Made by a program: the position numbers and the translations under genes. From the NCBI GenBank assembly GCA_022432975.1, contig CM039512.1, forward strand, positions 2,094,519-2,158,518: DNA of 64,000 nucleotides. Reading direction: 5' to 3'. Shown here in pieces: positions 11,279-24,652 of the stretch; position 1 is the first letter of the stretch, and each line of letters opens with the position of its first letter. Source of the DNA: Begonia masoniana (taxonomy: Eukaryota; Streptophyta; Magnoliopsida; Cucurbitales; Begoniaceae). Under the pieces are notes generated by a model. It was given only the letters and a program-made list of their open reading frames with translations. It ran no database searches and was not told the DNA's origin.

Positions 11279-13969
11279 TATAACACCCCGAGTCTTTTAG
11301 ACCCGGTTTAGCTACCCAAAACATTGAACTGAACTAAGAGAAATTATGGAAAATTTCAAATTTTCTCTCAGTGATGATAAATCGATCTTTAATCCTCGAC
11401 TTTACAGCGGAAAACTCATTGAATAACTTACATCTATAAAATAGATAACATATTAAAAACATTGGTTGAGAGAATTGAAACTCAATGGACATCTACCGAT
11501 CGCAAACGACAAAACAAGACTACTCACATCATCCGACAACTCATCTTTGCTCACATCATCCGATCACATAACGACAAATCATTTTTATTCACATCTTCCG
11601 ATCACAAAACGACAAATCATTTTTACTCACATCTCCTGATTACAAAACGACAAATCATTTTTATTCACATCTTCCGATCACAAAACGACAAATCATTTTT
11701 ACTCACATCTCCCGATCACAAAACGACAAATCATTTTTATTCACATCTTCCGATCACAAAACGACAAATCATTTTTATTCACATCTTCCGATCACAAAAC
11801 GACAAATCATTTTTATTCACATCTTCCGATCACAAAACGACAAATCATTTTTATTCACATCTTCCGATCACAAAACGACAAATCATTTTTATTCACATCT
11901 TCCGATCACAAAACGACAAATCATTTTTATTCACATCTTCCGATCACAAAACGACAAATCATTTTTACTCACATCTCCTGATCACAAAACGACAAATCAT
12001 TTTTATTCACATCTTCCGATCACAAAACGACAAATCATTTTTACTCACATCTCCTGATCACAAAACGACAAATCATTTTTATTCACATCTTCCGATCACA
12101 AAACGACAAATCATTTTTATTCACCCGATCTCTACCGATAGACAGTAACAACACAATTCGACTACATCTACCGATTGACACATGCACAGCACGTGACTCA
12201 TTGAACTTTATCCGATAGAAATAAATAACTTCTACCGATTGACACATGCACAGCACGTGACTCATTAAACTTCATTCCGTTAGAAGGCATCATCCGATGG
12301 AAGACTTCACCCGATGGAGACTTCATCTGATAGAAAACTTCATCCGATGGAAGACTTCATCCAATGGAAGACATCATCCGATAAACAAGAAACTTTCAGA
12401 CTTTCACAACTTCAATATGACTGAATAAACTAACATACAATTGGGACCATAGTCCCATCTAGAATATGTATAGCAAGAGATTCTAAGAAAACAAATCATT
12501 TTATCATTTCACGTTCGTTCTCAAACTCATAAGTTAGTCAATCAGGTTTCCAGTATTCATTGTTTTAAGAAAACATCCTACATAAACTTCGGTATTCATA
12601 ACCTTACTAATGTGATAAAAGTAATAACTAGGAGTTGAAATTGCCTTTCCAGCCTCTCACTGACAACCTGGATACCTTCCAGCAACCAGCCTTAAACATC
12701 CTCATTAGACTTGAAATCCTCACCTGTTAATTCTTCACCTACATCATAAGGTTTAAACTATAAACCTAATGTTTAGTAAGGAGTGCAATGCTAACATGTA
12801 TATATGAATGAACAATCAAAGAAAACATATGTTCATAATCTTTTCGTGTCCTTGTTCTTGTACATGTTCATCGTTTTCATCATATGGATTAAGGGAGGAT
12901 TTGTGCCAAAAATGGGGTTGACAGTGAGAGTGTACATAGTCCCTTGCGGGTCGTATTCATGGTCTTTTTTTTGGACAGTGACATACGTCAAACCGCCACA
13001 ACCCTCTCTTAATCCTTGTTGCATAAGTTTCATGTTCATATCTCGTTCATGGGGAAAATCATGCACTTAAAACATTTTCATATGCTTGAGAAATCTTCAT
13101 GATGCATGAGCATGAGTAAATCTTAGTTCATCAGACTACTGAACAAGCCATTCATTCATCAAAGGATCATAACATCAACTTGAATATCTTACCCAACAGA
13201 CAATAGCACAGGTAACTTTTAAACATCATAAACAACTTCTACCTAGTACCCTTGCGATGTAGGACTTTAATGGCCGGAAATCTTATTCACTCACTTACCT
13301 GGTTTCCTTAGCAACTTGAGCACTTCTCTTTAAACTTCTTCACCTAGAGACATTTCACATTACAGTGTTAAATCAAAATCCTAACTAAAAGTCATCCTAG
13401 TATCTAACATAAATATTTCTAAATCTTCCCAGTCGAGCGCTTAGTGTGTACAGATTAAAACTTCCAGAACCTAAATAACCAGATTAAATCTAACAACTAA
13501 ACATGGTCTGTTATCTTAATGTCCAGAATCGAATCGGAAATGTCATTACTAAACACGGATCAAAATTGCCACTACCATTACTCTGTTAGTGAAGAATCTG
13601 AAACCTCAAGTTCTAGCTGAAGACAGAGCTCTAAGTAAATACTCAGTAACTACATTGTCTAAGTCTTACCTAGAGCGTGGATTGTCGAAGTGGAGACTGA
13701 AGAACTGGTCACCGGCGAAGAGAGAGAGAGCTCTGGAGAAAGGAGATCGCCCAGAGAAGAATGTCGGCTACAATGAGATTTTGGTGAGGTTTAAGGATTT
13801 CCATTTTCCTTTTATACTAAATAAAACTCTTCTTAATTCTAATTCTGCCACCACGCAAATTAGAAATCAAATAAGCTTTGTCATTTAAATTTAATTCAAA
13901 AGACCAAAAATAGGGGCGACAGTTAAATCTGTTAAGAAAATTACCTGACCGAAATTGTCGGGTGTTACA
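11279..13969. mobile_element. Solo-LTR-like element, 2.69 kb, with TTATT target duplication
   Basis: The left end TATAACACCCCGAG and right end TCGGGTGTTACA form the inverted ends usual for plant LTRs that begin TGTAACACCC and finish with TTACA (left end mutated TG to TA). An exact 5-bp repeat TTATT flanks it (11274-11278, 13970-13974). No gag or pol frame occurs inside. It contains a 38-bp minisatellite, several CCGATGGAAGACTTCAT-like repeats (about 12285-12380) and a TATA-like TTTTATACTAAATA near 13810. The simplest reading is one long LTR left by LTR-LTR recombination. Confidence 0.75.
11545..12125. repeat. 38-bp minisatellite, about 15 copies
   Basis: The unit reads TTTTTATTCACATCTTCCGA followed by TCACAAAACGACAAATCA. 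It repeats head to tail about 15 times with few changes (TTCACATCTTCCGAT versus CTCACATCTCCCGAT or CTCCTGAT). Because 38 is not a multiple of 3, three units make a 38-residue super-repeat and the open frame at 11462-12148 is a by-product. It lies inside the solo-LTR-like element. Confidence 0.95.
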
Positions 13970-14140
13970 TTATTAAAGTAGTTAATTGATAAATGATGAT
14001 AAAAAAATAAATTATTTAATTAAAAAATTAAAAAAATTAAAAGAAAATTTATATTATATGTAGATAGTTAGATATAAAATATAATTTATGTATTCTTAAA
14101 AAAAAAAACTAGAAGAAAAGAAAGAAAACAACTTTTTTTC

Positions 14141-14578
14141 AATTATCGATTTGAACCTTGTACTATACACTTTTTTTGAAAAAAAATAACAAACGATATT
14201 TGATTTATTTGAAAAAATTTCCACATATTCAACCTATCATGGGTAGATAATAGAAAATTTTTCATAGTTTTGCTAAAATTTGTATGATTTATTATAATAG
14301 TTTTATAAAATACAAAAATAAAATTACAATAAATCGAACTTGTCTTAAAAAATCACGAAAATTTTCAGCTTACCTTTTCGTTAAGTAATAAACATGTGAT
14401 AAAAATTTCAACTGAATCTAAGATCGTTTGCTAATTTTTTAAATGAGGGTTTAATGAAATTGTTGATAGAAAGTCAAAAATGATAACATAATCAAAGTAC
14501 AGGGTTCGGTTTGCCCATTTTTTAGTACAGGGGTGAATTGAAAAAATGTATATAGTACAGGGTTCAAATCGATAATTA
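14141..14578. mobile_element. Foldback MITE-like element
   Basis: AATTATCGATTTGAACCTTG at the left end returns as CAGGGTTCAAATCGATAATT at the right. The arms include GTACTATACA/TATATAGTAC, and a GTACAGGG motif is repeated inside. No coding capacity. Arms are more diverged than in the other two foldback elements in this window. Confidence 0.7.
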
Positions 14579-16333
14579 CCCTAAAAATAAAAATAAAACA
14601 CCCCAAATCCCACATCATAAAGGTGAAATCGAAGTGGGTTTTGAAGTGGGCCCTACTGAAGTAAGAAGCTTTGGGCCCACAGAATAATAATGAGTTCGTC
14701 TCGCCGTTCGAGACGGGGCCAAGCTAGGCCTGCTACAGTAACAGGCGAAGCGGGCTCGTTTGCTAACTCTAATGCCATGTCGTCATGTGCTTTGACGGTT
14801 GATGTCAACTCCCACGGTCACCTCCAGTGCCAGCTCAATCGTTGACTGATGTCACCATTAACAAGGTAATCAACAAATTAGAAAATAGATTAAAATATTT
14901 AATGCAATTAAATAAGTCTAAAATTCTCGTTGTTATGGGCGCATGCCTTACTTAGTTCATATAATAATTGTATATTTTAATCACTGTCTATCTTATCTCT
15001 TTTAAAAGAGATTAAATTGTATAATTTTTAGACATCGAACTATAATCAGAAAAATAAAATAACATGAGACACTAGATTTACGTTAAAAACTGATTCACAA
15101 GTAAAAAAAAACCTTAGGCAATAATAGTGTTACTATAAATATTGAAATGCAACGGCAAATTTTAGCACTTTAACTTACGTGAATTTATAGAGAACAAAAG
15201 CTAAATGATATCCACTGTGTAAGATCACCAATCTTACCCAAATAGAATTCAGGTTACACCGAACTCTAATAGTAATCAATTTAGATTAATACTCTAATTT
15301 GTTTTATAATTAACTCTATTAATTATATTCAAATTGATGTTCAAATCATGATAAACAACTCAATTTTAATTGGTAGAACTATTATCATAAATAGTTAATT
15401 AATCTAATTAATTGTAAGATATAACATGGAATGGAGAAGGGATAATTTAGTCATGTGGAGGAATCAGAGCGGGAAGATCGATCGATCATCTCCTTCAACT
15501 CCGTCCAACATCATCGCTACCCCTCTCTCTCTCAAAGGATTGCGATTTTGGTAGTGATCACGGAGAAGAAGAATGTCACAGAACGGAAAGTTGATGCCCA
15601 ATACCTACCTCTACACCGTCGCCTCTGCTCGAATTTGCCAACTCAAAAAGCACCACAATCCAGCCGACTTGTCTCGTTAAGCCGTCATTGTTTTTCACTC
15701 CTTCCTCATCTTCACCCACCTCTTCATCAACTCCTCCGACAGCTCCTCCACTTCATCCGGCGATGAATGCACCACGCTAATACGGTTCCCACCACCAGCT
15801 CCTCCGCAGATGTGATTCGAATTCTATTTCAGGTTTGTTCAGTTTCGCAAGCTGGTTATAATCTTAATTTTAATTTTCTATATTATTTTGAAAGTTAGGA
15901 TGACAAAACAAAAAAAACAGAAATCTGAGTCAAATTATGTACTAAAACTTTGTATTCATTGGTTCATAATTGTTTTCTTTTCAAACCTAAAAACGTTATC
16001 ATGGCTCAGCATGGATTCAACTACGCTATCAATCAATTCCTCTACTTAATAACTCTTCTCGAGGGGAGCTACAAACACCATAGATGAGAACAAATATATT
16101 GAAAGAAATTGCTACTTGTAATAAGACATGACAATAAAAGTAGTCAAAATTTTCATTTTACAGCTTGGTTATTTTTGTGGAAGAAGAAACCATCCATAAT
16201 TAAGCTGTTCGAACCTTAAGTTCGGCTTAGGGTCGTGGCATTTCCAGCATCATTTTAATCAAAGCTAGATTGGATGAAGAAAACAATCAACCATCAAACA
16301 AATTAAGCTCTACCTATCTGCCCACCTCCCGGA
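14579..16333. other. Intergenic region with weak open frames
   Basis: AT-rich, apart from a more GC-rich stretch at 14660-14830 and CT-rich sequence at 15450-15800. A short frame from ATG 15571 begins MSQNGKLMPN, which resembles the start of plant decapping protein DCP1. It then reads unrelated residues and stops after 35 codons, so I do not call a gene. The 3' end of the nicalin gene begins at 16334. Confidence 0.4.
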
Positions 16334-19300
16334 TTATGCTGTTTTCAACTTTCGAGAGGGCGGCCGCCTGAATAGGCTGATTAGGTCGTCAAGGCCCTAT
16401 AGAATAAATCATAAGAAGTTAGCAAAAGAACACAACACAAATGTTAAGATTCTCTAGTTTCTTCATTTTGAAAAGGAGAACATACTCTTGTTGTGATAAC
16501 CAAAAAACTGAAGAGAATTATCAAGTATGATCCCAATACCAGGAGCAAAAGTAAAGTCAAATGTCACGCTGGCAACCTGAATTCAAGCCCATTTAGTAAA
16601 ACAAACTAGTAAAGCAAGTGATGAAGTCTAATAACTTAACATGGAATCTAAAGGTAAACCACATTCCATAGTTGATATTACAACTGCACAAATACCTGAT
16701 ATATGTGTAGTTTGGATCTAGTTGAATCATAAAAGGTGAACATTCCATCAAACACCTCATGTTGCATACTCACGCTATCAGTATGATCTTCCAATTCCTG
16801 CAGTAGTAGTAAACCGACATAATGAATTAATGACTCAAAAGAGAATTTAAATGTGCTGTCTTTGTTGTGTTCTGTTTATCATCACCAAAGTTAACCGTAG
16901 TTTAGTACCAAGACAACCTGACGTCAGACAGCTAGCTGAAAGAATTCACTTCTAGCAAATCCACCAATTCACTTTGGATAAGGATCATCCCACGAAAACT
17001 TAAAAAATTGTAACAATCCACTTCTATATGTGGTAGATAAATTAAATATTGATCCAAATCTTTTAGAGGACCTTCATCTTTACGGATAAAAAATCTTAGA
17101 AAACCTAAAGACCATACGTCAAAATGTCCTCAAACATTACGTTAAATAATTATTTTCTGGCGGATGGGTTATATTGAAATATGCAGTGCATAAGCCAAAT
17201 TGATTTCACTAAAATTGCAGAGTCGAAAAACTAGAAAGCAGAGACTAGTCTTTCCCTGTAATCACCTAGTAACCCTAGAAAAGGAAAATATAGAACCTTT
17301 TTTAACGCCAAGACAAACGGGTCATCCTTTGGTAGAAACGGGGCTACTCGTGGTGTATGGGACAAAAGATCCAACCACGATCGTACATATGAAGGATTGA
17401 TGGCCAAACTACTGTTGTCAGCAAAAATTTGCATCCCTTTTCCTTCATGGCCGTAGATATGCCTCTGTGTATTATGAGAAATATTCATGAGAAAACAGGT
17501 AATAAAAAAAGGTGAAACTTCAACATCTCAACCATAACATTGAGCTTAGTGGTCATTAGCCAAGAAGTCTTCAATCAAGCCATTCAGCATGATACAGTAC
17601 AAGGAATTGATAATAGATCATCATTAAAATTCATTATAAAAGTAAACTTATGATACTATAAAATGTAATCAGAAGAGTTTTATCCCACCAGAAAACTTTA
17701 ATCTTACCACAAGACTCTCGGCAACTAACTTGATACTGCTGATGACCCGTGTTTCATCTACAGAATGCCTGCAAATATCAAGTTCATAACATATGTAAAG
17801 TAAACAATGGTTGAAACTTGAGTGTTCAGAACAAAATTGTTTAAGCTTACTGATTATAAAAAAGTAAAAAATAAAAAGAGAATTGGCTTAAAAAAACCTG
17901 CTATCAACTAAACCTCCTGTCCTTTCTAACAATTCAGGAGCAGCAGATAGTTCAGAAAGAGTAACTGCAGTAACCCGCAATCTCGAGAACTGTTCATGCT
18001 CCCAAGCTACCTGCAGGAGATTAAGAAAATTAATACAAAACACGAACAATGAACTGCGACGAGCTGAAAGCAATTCTGACTGGAGGAGTATAACCTTGAG
18101 ATATTTACAGGATAAATTAGAGTCAACTTACTCGCGAATTTGAGATATTTATTTTCTTATGTTTCAGACCAATTTCAATTCCCAACTCGTCTGCCGCCAC
18201 TCTTGAGAAACCCTAAGCAAAACTCAATCAATCGTATCATAATATGAAGAAAGGGCATATCTCATAAGTTCAGTCAAACATTATCTTACTTCAAAAATTT
18301 GCTTTATGTAGGCATTCTCTGGAGGCTTTGAGACATGAAGCCACAATTGATTATCCCATGAGCCAATGCTGTTTAAGCAGATAGCAAAGTCAATACTCTC
18401 GCGGAGACGCTGATCAAAGCTTCGAAGCCACTGCAAAAGTAATGATCAGAGGATTATAAGAACGAAGTGAAACTCTAACATGAAGATTGTAATACCAAGA
18501 AAATTTAACCAAATATAATCTATCAAAAAAAATTTAACAAAAAAGAAAGAATTTCCCTTAAAGCAAATCTCCCTCTTCCCCCTGTATATTTTCTTCTCTG
18601 CGTCGAATGACAACGTAGTTAGATTATTACTGATTGGTGACAAACAATCAAATGATGAGTAGAGATGGATATTTTGAATCCTTGTTGAGAATTAAATGTT
18701 GTAGTGGGATAGAAATTATTTTGTTAGAATAATGATGATTTACTAAGCAGACTATATATTATTTCGGGATCAACTGTTTGACAAGAGATGGTTTACGAGT
18801 TTTGTTTTGTGAATTTATTAAGATTATTTAATATATGTCTACAAGCTTATGCACTTGACAGTTTTAATTGAGGTGATTACTTAGATTATATAAGTGATGA
18901 ATATGTAAATTTGTTTCATGAATACTATCAATAATAGGTTAGAGTCAAATTTTAGGACAATTATTTTTGGATAGATAGTTAGAAAGATAAACTTAACTTG
19001 TAAATTACTTCTTAAACAAAAAATAAATCCCATGATAGAAGGGATAACATAAAATCATTCAGAGGATTATACATTTTCCATCATGCAATCACCTTGTGAG
19101 TTCCATTGTAGTTGTAAGGTCCTCCTGACGTAAGACCAAATAGTAAATTGTACTTTCCTCGGGTTTTAGGATTTGAATAGAGAAGGGAGAATAATCTAGC
19201 AATCTCAAGTACTGCTGCGATTCCACTTCCATTGCTATCACTTCCTACTGATAACGCCTACAACGAAAAAATATTTAAATAAATATACAGCTCATATAGC

Positions 19301-21384
19301 TAAATTTTCAAGCAATTTCAAATGCATTACATACAGGAGCAGCCCCAAACGTATCATAGGAAGCAACTATAGCAATTGTTGGAAGTTGACTTGTATCCCC
19401 ATCAGCTTTTAAACCTGGCAACCATCCCTGATGACCATTCAAAATTTTAAACTCGTAATGAATTTGAAACAAATGATATTCGTCCTTCCCTATTATTTTT
19501 AAAGTTCAGCACATAGAGAGATGATAATATTACCGACCTGAATATTTGTGATTGTTGGAGAAGAAAGTTTCCTTGGTTCTGGTGCTGAAACAACAAATTT
19601 ATATCTACAAAAAAATCCAAAAGCAGAAAACAAGCCATACATTGAGAGAAAAGAAGAGTATTGTAAAAACAACATAAAAATAATACATGGTTGATACATC
19701 AATACCATCAAATAGGTAAGATCAAACACTTAATAACAATCTCAAGTGAGTGGGCAGAAATAAATGGCTTTAGCTGTGTTTGTGCTTCTCTGAAAGTAAT
19801 AAGCTATTGGAAAAGGGAAATTATGAAGTAATGCTTCTCCATTTGATTGTGACATGTCAAGGATTGCTAGTCGCAACATAGAAAGAAATCCATCCTCCAA
19901 ACTCATCCTCAGTGCTAGTGATCCAAAATGATAATAAGGAGAAATGCTAGTTCATGCGTTTGTTCAAAAATTACAACTCGAGAAAATTTTGGTGGTGAAT
20001 TCCAGTAAATCAACAAGTTGCAACAGCAACTATATACTAAGGAACATAAACTGCCCAACCAACATTGTTTGAGTTTATGCATTATAATTAAAAGGTTGAT
20101 CTCTAAAAGGTACAAAGTTATCAAAGAGATGAACTAACCCGCCAGTAGTTGCAGTAGCAGCCTGACCAGTAGCATCATTTGTCTTGACATCATCCAAAAC
20201 AGCACTGATATCCTCATCCTCAAATGCAAAATACACTGGATACTGCGACAAAACACATCATCCACATATAGATAAATCCTTCAGTCAAATTGTTTCCTCT
20301 GCCATTCTACCACATAAAGCTCTTAAAGATTTTTTTTATTAAGAAAAGGGATATAATATCATGAGATAACCAAGAGAAATCACTGAAGCCAAATCAATTA
20401 CAAGAATACTAAAATGTTAAAAGCATTTCCATGAGTGAGGGAAATAAAGTGAATTTTGTCTAACTCACAGGTATATTGGCATGTATAAGTAGTCGTTCCA
20501 ATTCATCTAATAAACTCTTCAATGGCTCTTTGCCATTATTCTGATCGTTACTTCCTCCATGAAACCCATCTTCCAAACGAAACACTTGGGGAAGCAAAAA
20601 CAATAGACCCCCCAAAGGCTTATGCTCGGATATGTATTCTAGAAAATAAAAAGTCCCAATTAGCAGAAGAAAAGGGGGACCAAACAGTCACTCTTCAGAA
20701 AAGTACTCGTAAGAATTTCAAATTCTAAAATTTCAAAAGATATCAAGTAGCTACGACCGAAACATATAGGTAAGATGTTTGAGATTGTAAAAACTGAAGT
20801 AGATTTTGCAAGCAGCAAATGGTGAAGCTTTAAAATGTCACAACAATGTTATGCGATAAAACTATGTTAATCTTCAATATATGCCTACAGCTAGATTTGC
20901 TTCAACATTGCAAGGCGAATTCTTCTATTTCATCATCAAACTTACAATAAATGGTTACCTACTTCTCGGTAGCTTACACCAATTGCGATGAGTTACAAAA
21001 ATAATAAACACGAAATCTCAGATCACATAACAATTCAAAATAAAAAAAACACCAAAATCAACTGCGTCCGCGTAAAGACGGCATATTTAAAAACAAAAAA
21101 CAACCTTGAACGAAAGTTAAGTTCATTTCTCGGAGTGGGATGACGACTACAGAGCGGGAGAGATCGGCACCGGGAGGAAAGTGCAAAGAGCCAGCGTGGT
21201 GATTGAGGTAAGCGAGGCGAGATCCGAAAGGAACCCCAGAGATGTCGTACTGAATGAGGCGGTAGACATCAACGACGGTGGCAGCGTCACAAAGCTCGAC
21301 GCAGGCGACGAGAATGAAGACGAGGGCGATCACCGAGTAAAAAGCGTCGAACATCTCGCGCTCGCGAGCTCTCCTGGGAGCCAT
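16334..21384 (-). CDS. Nicalin (nicastrin-like, M28 peptidase-fold ER membrane protein)
   Basis: ER membrane protein with a catalytically dead M28 peptidase-like lumenal domain; animal nicalin works with NOMO and TMEM147 in the ER translocon. Fourteen minus-strand exons: 21384-21105, 20638-20469, 20242-20139, 19604-19538, 19427-19335, 19257-19093, 18430-18290, 18212-18132, 18010-17898, 17768-17708, 17464-17297, 16797-16696, 16576-16486 and 16396-16334. All junctions except the last are GT-AG and in phase; about 565 aa. Visible parts: N-terminal membrane anchor (residues about 11-31), the PLGGLLFLLPQ strand, IAIVASYDTFGAAP, the SVGSDSNGSGIAAVLEIARL core, and LTSGGPYNYNGTHKWL. A C-terminal hydrophobic stretch in GIGIILDN precedes the basic tail RRPPSRKLKTA. 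The last junction is one base out of phase: the GT-AG join would end the protein early, although exon 14 itself is open for 20 residues. Confidence 0.9.
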
Positions 21385-22036
21385 GGAAGGAGATCTAGGG
21401 TTAGAAAAAACTGGCCAATTCTCTGATAAGAAGATTGGGAAAGAGTGAAATTGATTGAAGTGGAATGGCGTTGGCTCTTAAGCTCGAATCCATAATTAAA
21501 TATGATTAATCTCCGGATTGCTATCAAATAAAATTTGAGGACTATTGTCGTGACCAAAATAATGTACACAATGTGTCACAACTTTGGCCATCGCGACTCG
21601 CGACTCGTTACTCGCGACCTGCAACACTGACTCCTTACTCAAAGTCAGCATCCTAAATGAAAGCTCGGTTCGAACTCCGATCAAACCTAAATTAGGCCTT
21701 AAAATAAATCGTACTCGTTGACGACCCTGATGTGGCAGGTGTCCGTGCTTCAAGTCTGTTAATATCTAACACGTGATTTTAGCCGATACAAGCTTAGGGA
21801 TGTCGGCTAAATTTTAAAAGAATAAGTTTAACATCGAATCATGAAATATTGCTAATTTTCTCTATATAATGAATATATAGTTCTATTTGTAAGATGAATT
21901 ATCGTAATTTTGAATTGATACAATAGAAATCTCTAAAAAATCATTCGTTTTGCAACGATTTTGAGATTAAAAGTTCTATGAAAAAGGTATTGTCAAGTCA
22001 GGTGAATTTGCTCTAAAACTCGAGGGTACCAAAACT
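21385..22036. other. 5' flank of nicalin and intergenic DNA
   Basis: 21385-21450 is the probable leader of nicalin. The rest shows no recognisable gene. Repeated CGCGACTCG-like words near 21590-21620 are too short to call. Confidence 0.4.
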
Positions 22037-23709
22037 GAGACCATCTCCAACCAAATGATGCATTTTCTCAAATTTGAGAAAATAACATAAAATGTCTCCA
22101 ATGGGATGCCAAAAAAAATGCCATAATGCTATTTTGATCAAACGATGAATAGTGATGATGCAAATTTGCATCACCACTATTCATGATGTCATTTCTTTTT
22201 TTTTTAGTCATTCTAATTATGTTAAATTGTAAATATATCCTTTTTTTAATTCATGTATTAATTTATTTGAATATGATATTTAATAATCTAAATTTTGTAA
22301 TTAGCAATAGTTAAAATGTTAAAAGATACTAAAAATAAAAAAACTATTAATATTAATTTTAATATGACTAATTTGATGTATTTTTCAAGAAATGTTATTA
22401 TTGGGGATTCAAAATAGTTAATTATTGATATTAATACAAACAATAATATTAAATCACAACTCAAAATTACATATTCATAAAAAAAAAAATTACAACCACA
22501 TTATACATAACAAACTCAATAAAATTACAAATTGCAAAAATTGTAACAACTTCATACTACAAAATACATAAATATTACTTTAAATAACAGAAATTACACA
22601 AATTTAAATAACTTCTAACTTCAAATTACATAAAATAACTAAAAATTACATAGACACAATGCAGCTAACATATTAAAAATAGGGTGGTAGATCGGATCCA
22701 GGCCCTCCGATGTTATTAAATAAAGATGTAAAATCATTACTTGTTGAAGGCACCTGTTGTTGCTGGTCATAATTTTTTTGTGAAATTCGCGTTTGTTCAA
22801 CAACAATATAGGTGCGTCGGCCTGGATCACTAATATTATTAGGATCTAGTAACATAATTTTAAGTTCTCTATTCTTTTCTTTGATTTCTATCATTTGACG
22901 TTGCATCTGCATTTGTTCTTTTTGGACCTCTATTTGAGCCTGCTTTTGTTCGTAACTTTTTTCTAATAGTATCTTTAATTATTCATTTTTGTTGTCCAAT
23001 ATATCAAAGTTAGCAGACATGTCATCCGGTATTTTTATTTTTAATTTGGCTTTTTTCACTCCAATTGGTCGTTGTGATTACGTACCGCCAGAAAGTATTG
23101 TCATCTAAATCAATTGAAAATGCAGAAATACCAGGAGATGTTGTATGGGGGGTCTCATGTGTAGGATTGTCAGATTGTTATGACTCGTCAACAACATTTT
23201 GTCGCCTGATTACATTTCTGGCAGTTGTTACATGATCTTTCAACGTGGCAAAATATTTGATCATATCCCAAACATGATCAAATTTAAAACATTTCTTGTA
23301 CTTCGGGTCCTCTATGAATAAATGTTTTGCTCGAGTTAACTAAAAATCATAGTGAACATAATGTAAGTATAATAGAAAATAAAATAAAATGTTATAAGTA
23401 AAAAAAATACAAAACTCACAATATCGGCTTCTGAAGCACCACTTGTATGCGTATTTTCCACTTGTCTCAAACAACCTTTTAGTTTCTTCACCGCCGCATT
23501 TATAACTTGCATTCGACTTCTGAGAGAATTACATTTACGAAGCTCCATATTAGAAGGTCTTTCTTCGTTATACTTTTCTTCAACTCGAGACCAGAACCGC
23601 TCAGCATTCTGGTACCTACCCGTAATAGGGTCTTGGGTAACAGGCTAAATAGCGCTTGACATAATACTATATCTTCAATATTAGCATACCCAGAACTTCG
23701 AAAAGACAT
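22037..23709 (-). pseudogene. Decayed Harbinger-associated Myb/SANT-like gene (NAM-associated domain)
   Basis: Translation on the minus strand from about 23709 to 22675 recovers the plant Myb/SANT-like protein that accompanies PIF/Harbinger transposases. Segments in order: MSFRSSGYANIEDIVLCQA, ERFWSRVEEKYNEE, SLRSRMQVINAAVKKLKGCL, SGASEADI followed by a GT intron donor, a KCFKFDHVWDM-like stretch, and a glutamine-rich coiled coil (KEQMQMQRQMIEIKEKNREL). It is broken: the first segment and the FWSRV segment are in different frames with a stop between (about 23645), and a TAA interrupts the coiled-coil part (about 22980). The sequence near 22037 (GAGACCATCTCCAACC) resembles a Harbinger end, but I find no matching right end and no DDE transposase. 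Confidence 0.75.
22147..22182. repeat. 36-bp near-perfect palindrome
   Basis: GAATAGTGATGATGCAAATT continues into its own complement (TTGCATCACCACTATTC) with one mismatch pair. It lies in the terminal part of the presumed Harbinger element and may be a subterminal binding site or simply a hairpin. Confidence 0.7.
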
Positions 23710-23974
23710 TTTTAGTTTGTGATGAAATGGATTATAAGAACTGGAAAAAGCAAATAATAAAAAAGATGGAATTGTAACTTACAGGCAACCTCATATTATC
23801 AGTAGAGATAGAGAGAGAGAGATAGATGTTTACGTGTACCTAAATTTTTAAAGCAAATACCTACTCTTTGAAAGTATCCACCTAGTCATTCATTCCTATA
23901 AACTATTACAAGTATCCACCTACCATTCATTCCTATCATTCATGCCCCGATTTTAAAAGTATCCACATATCTAC

Positions 23975-24652
23975 TCGTCATCCGACAGCCCAGTTCTCTG
24001 GGCAGCATCTTGAGATATAAGGTTTGGTATAAATTGATAGTTTTTACTGTTCTTCTTGACCATTTCTAGATTTTTCTTCTTAGAATGCATGCATTACTTG
24101 GAACTGATACATCTAATCTCGATGGCTTTGCGCATGGCCAGTTTGATATTCTTATGCTCTCCGGATCGTGTTTATTCGGCGACGAGGAAGCAAAGCCTTG
24201 GAAGAGAGGAAATTTAACTGTTTCATTGGCTAAACCAGATGAGAGGGTGTTTGGTGGTGAAATTGTTGGTTCAATGATAGCAGCTGCCCCTGTCCAAGTA
24301 GACATATCTCTCTTTCTCGTTCAAATATCCCAAAAAGGTTGTTAAATTTCAAAATTTCCACCACTAAAATCAGTCATACAATATCTTCGAGTGAGTAATT
24401 ATTTTATTTTTCACTGAAAAATCAGCTGATTCTGGGGAGTTTTAAGCAAAACATCACTAAGAAGATCAAGAAATGGTACACAATGCCATTCTGAGGAAGC
24501 AGGGTGGATTGACTTTGCTAGGACAAGCAAGGATGACGAGTGATGCAGAAGAGAAAGATCGAATTGGAGAAGTGAGTAGCCATGCTTTTGCTACTAACTC
24601 AAATCCAAATCCAACACCCATTGAGCTCAATGGAAATGGCATCAGCTTATGA
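23975..24652 (+). pseudogene. AHL unit 1 (partial: end of block B, C, D)
   Basis: Only the last part of block B remains (about 23978-24020), followed by C (to 24297) and D (24426-24652). The acceptor before C has changed from GCGCAG to GCGCAT. The conserved GRFEIL core reads GQFDIL. PPC domains mediate trimer formation and partner binding in AHL proteins; this unit cannot make one. Confidence 0.8.

Noticed and set aside
11550..12125. CRISPR-like array
   Set aside because: The repeats are directly adjacent without unique spacers, and this is a plant genome; it is a minisatellite.
11462..12148. 228-residue open frame with a 38-residue repeat
   Set aside because: It is a by-product of the 38-bp minisatellite inside the solo-LTR-like element; no start context or domain.
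15455..15766. Possible small gene or DCP1 fragment (MSQNGKLMPN at 15571)
   Set aside because: Ten residues look like the DCP1 start but what follows does not, and the frame stops after 35 codons. The longer frame in the other phase has no recognisable features.
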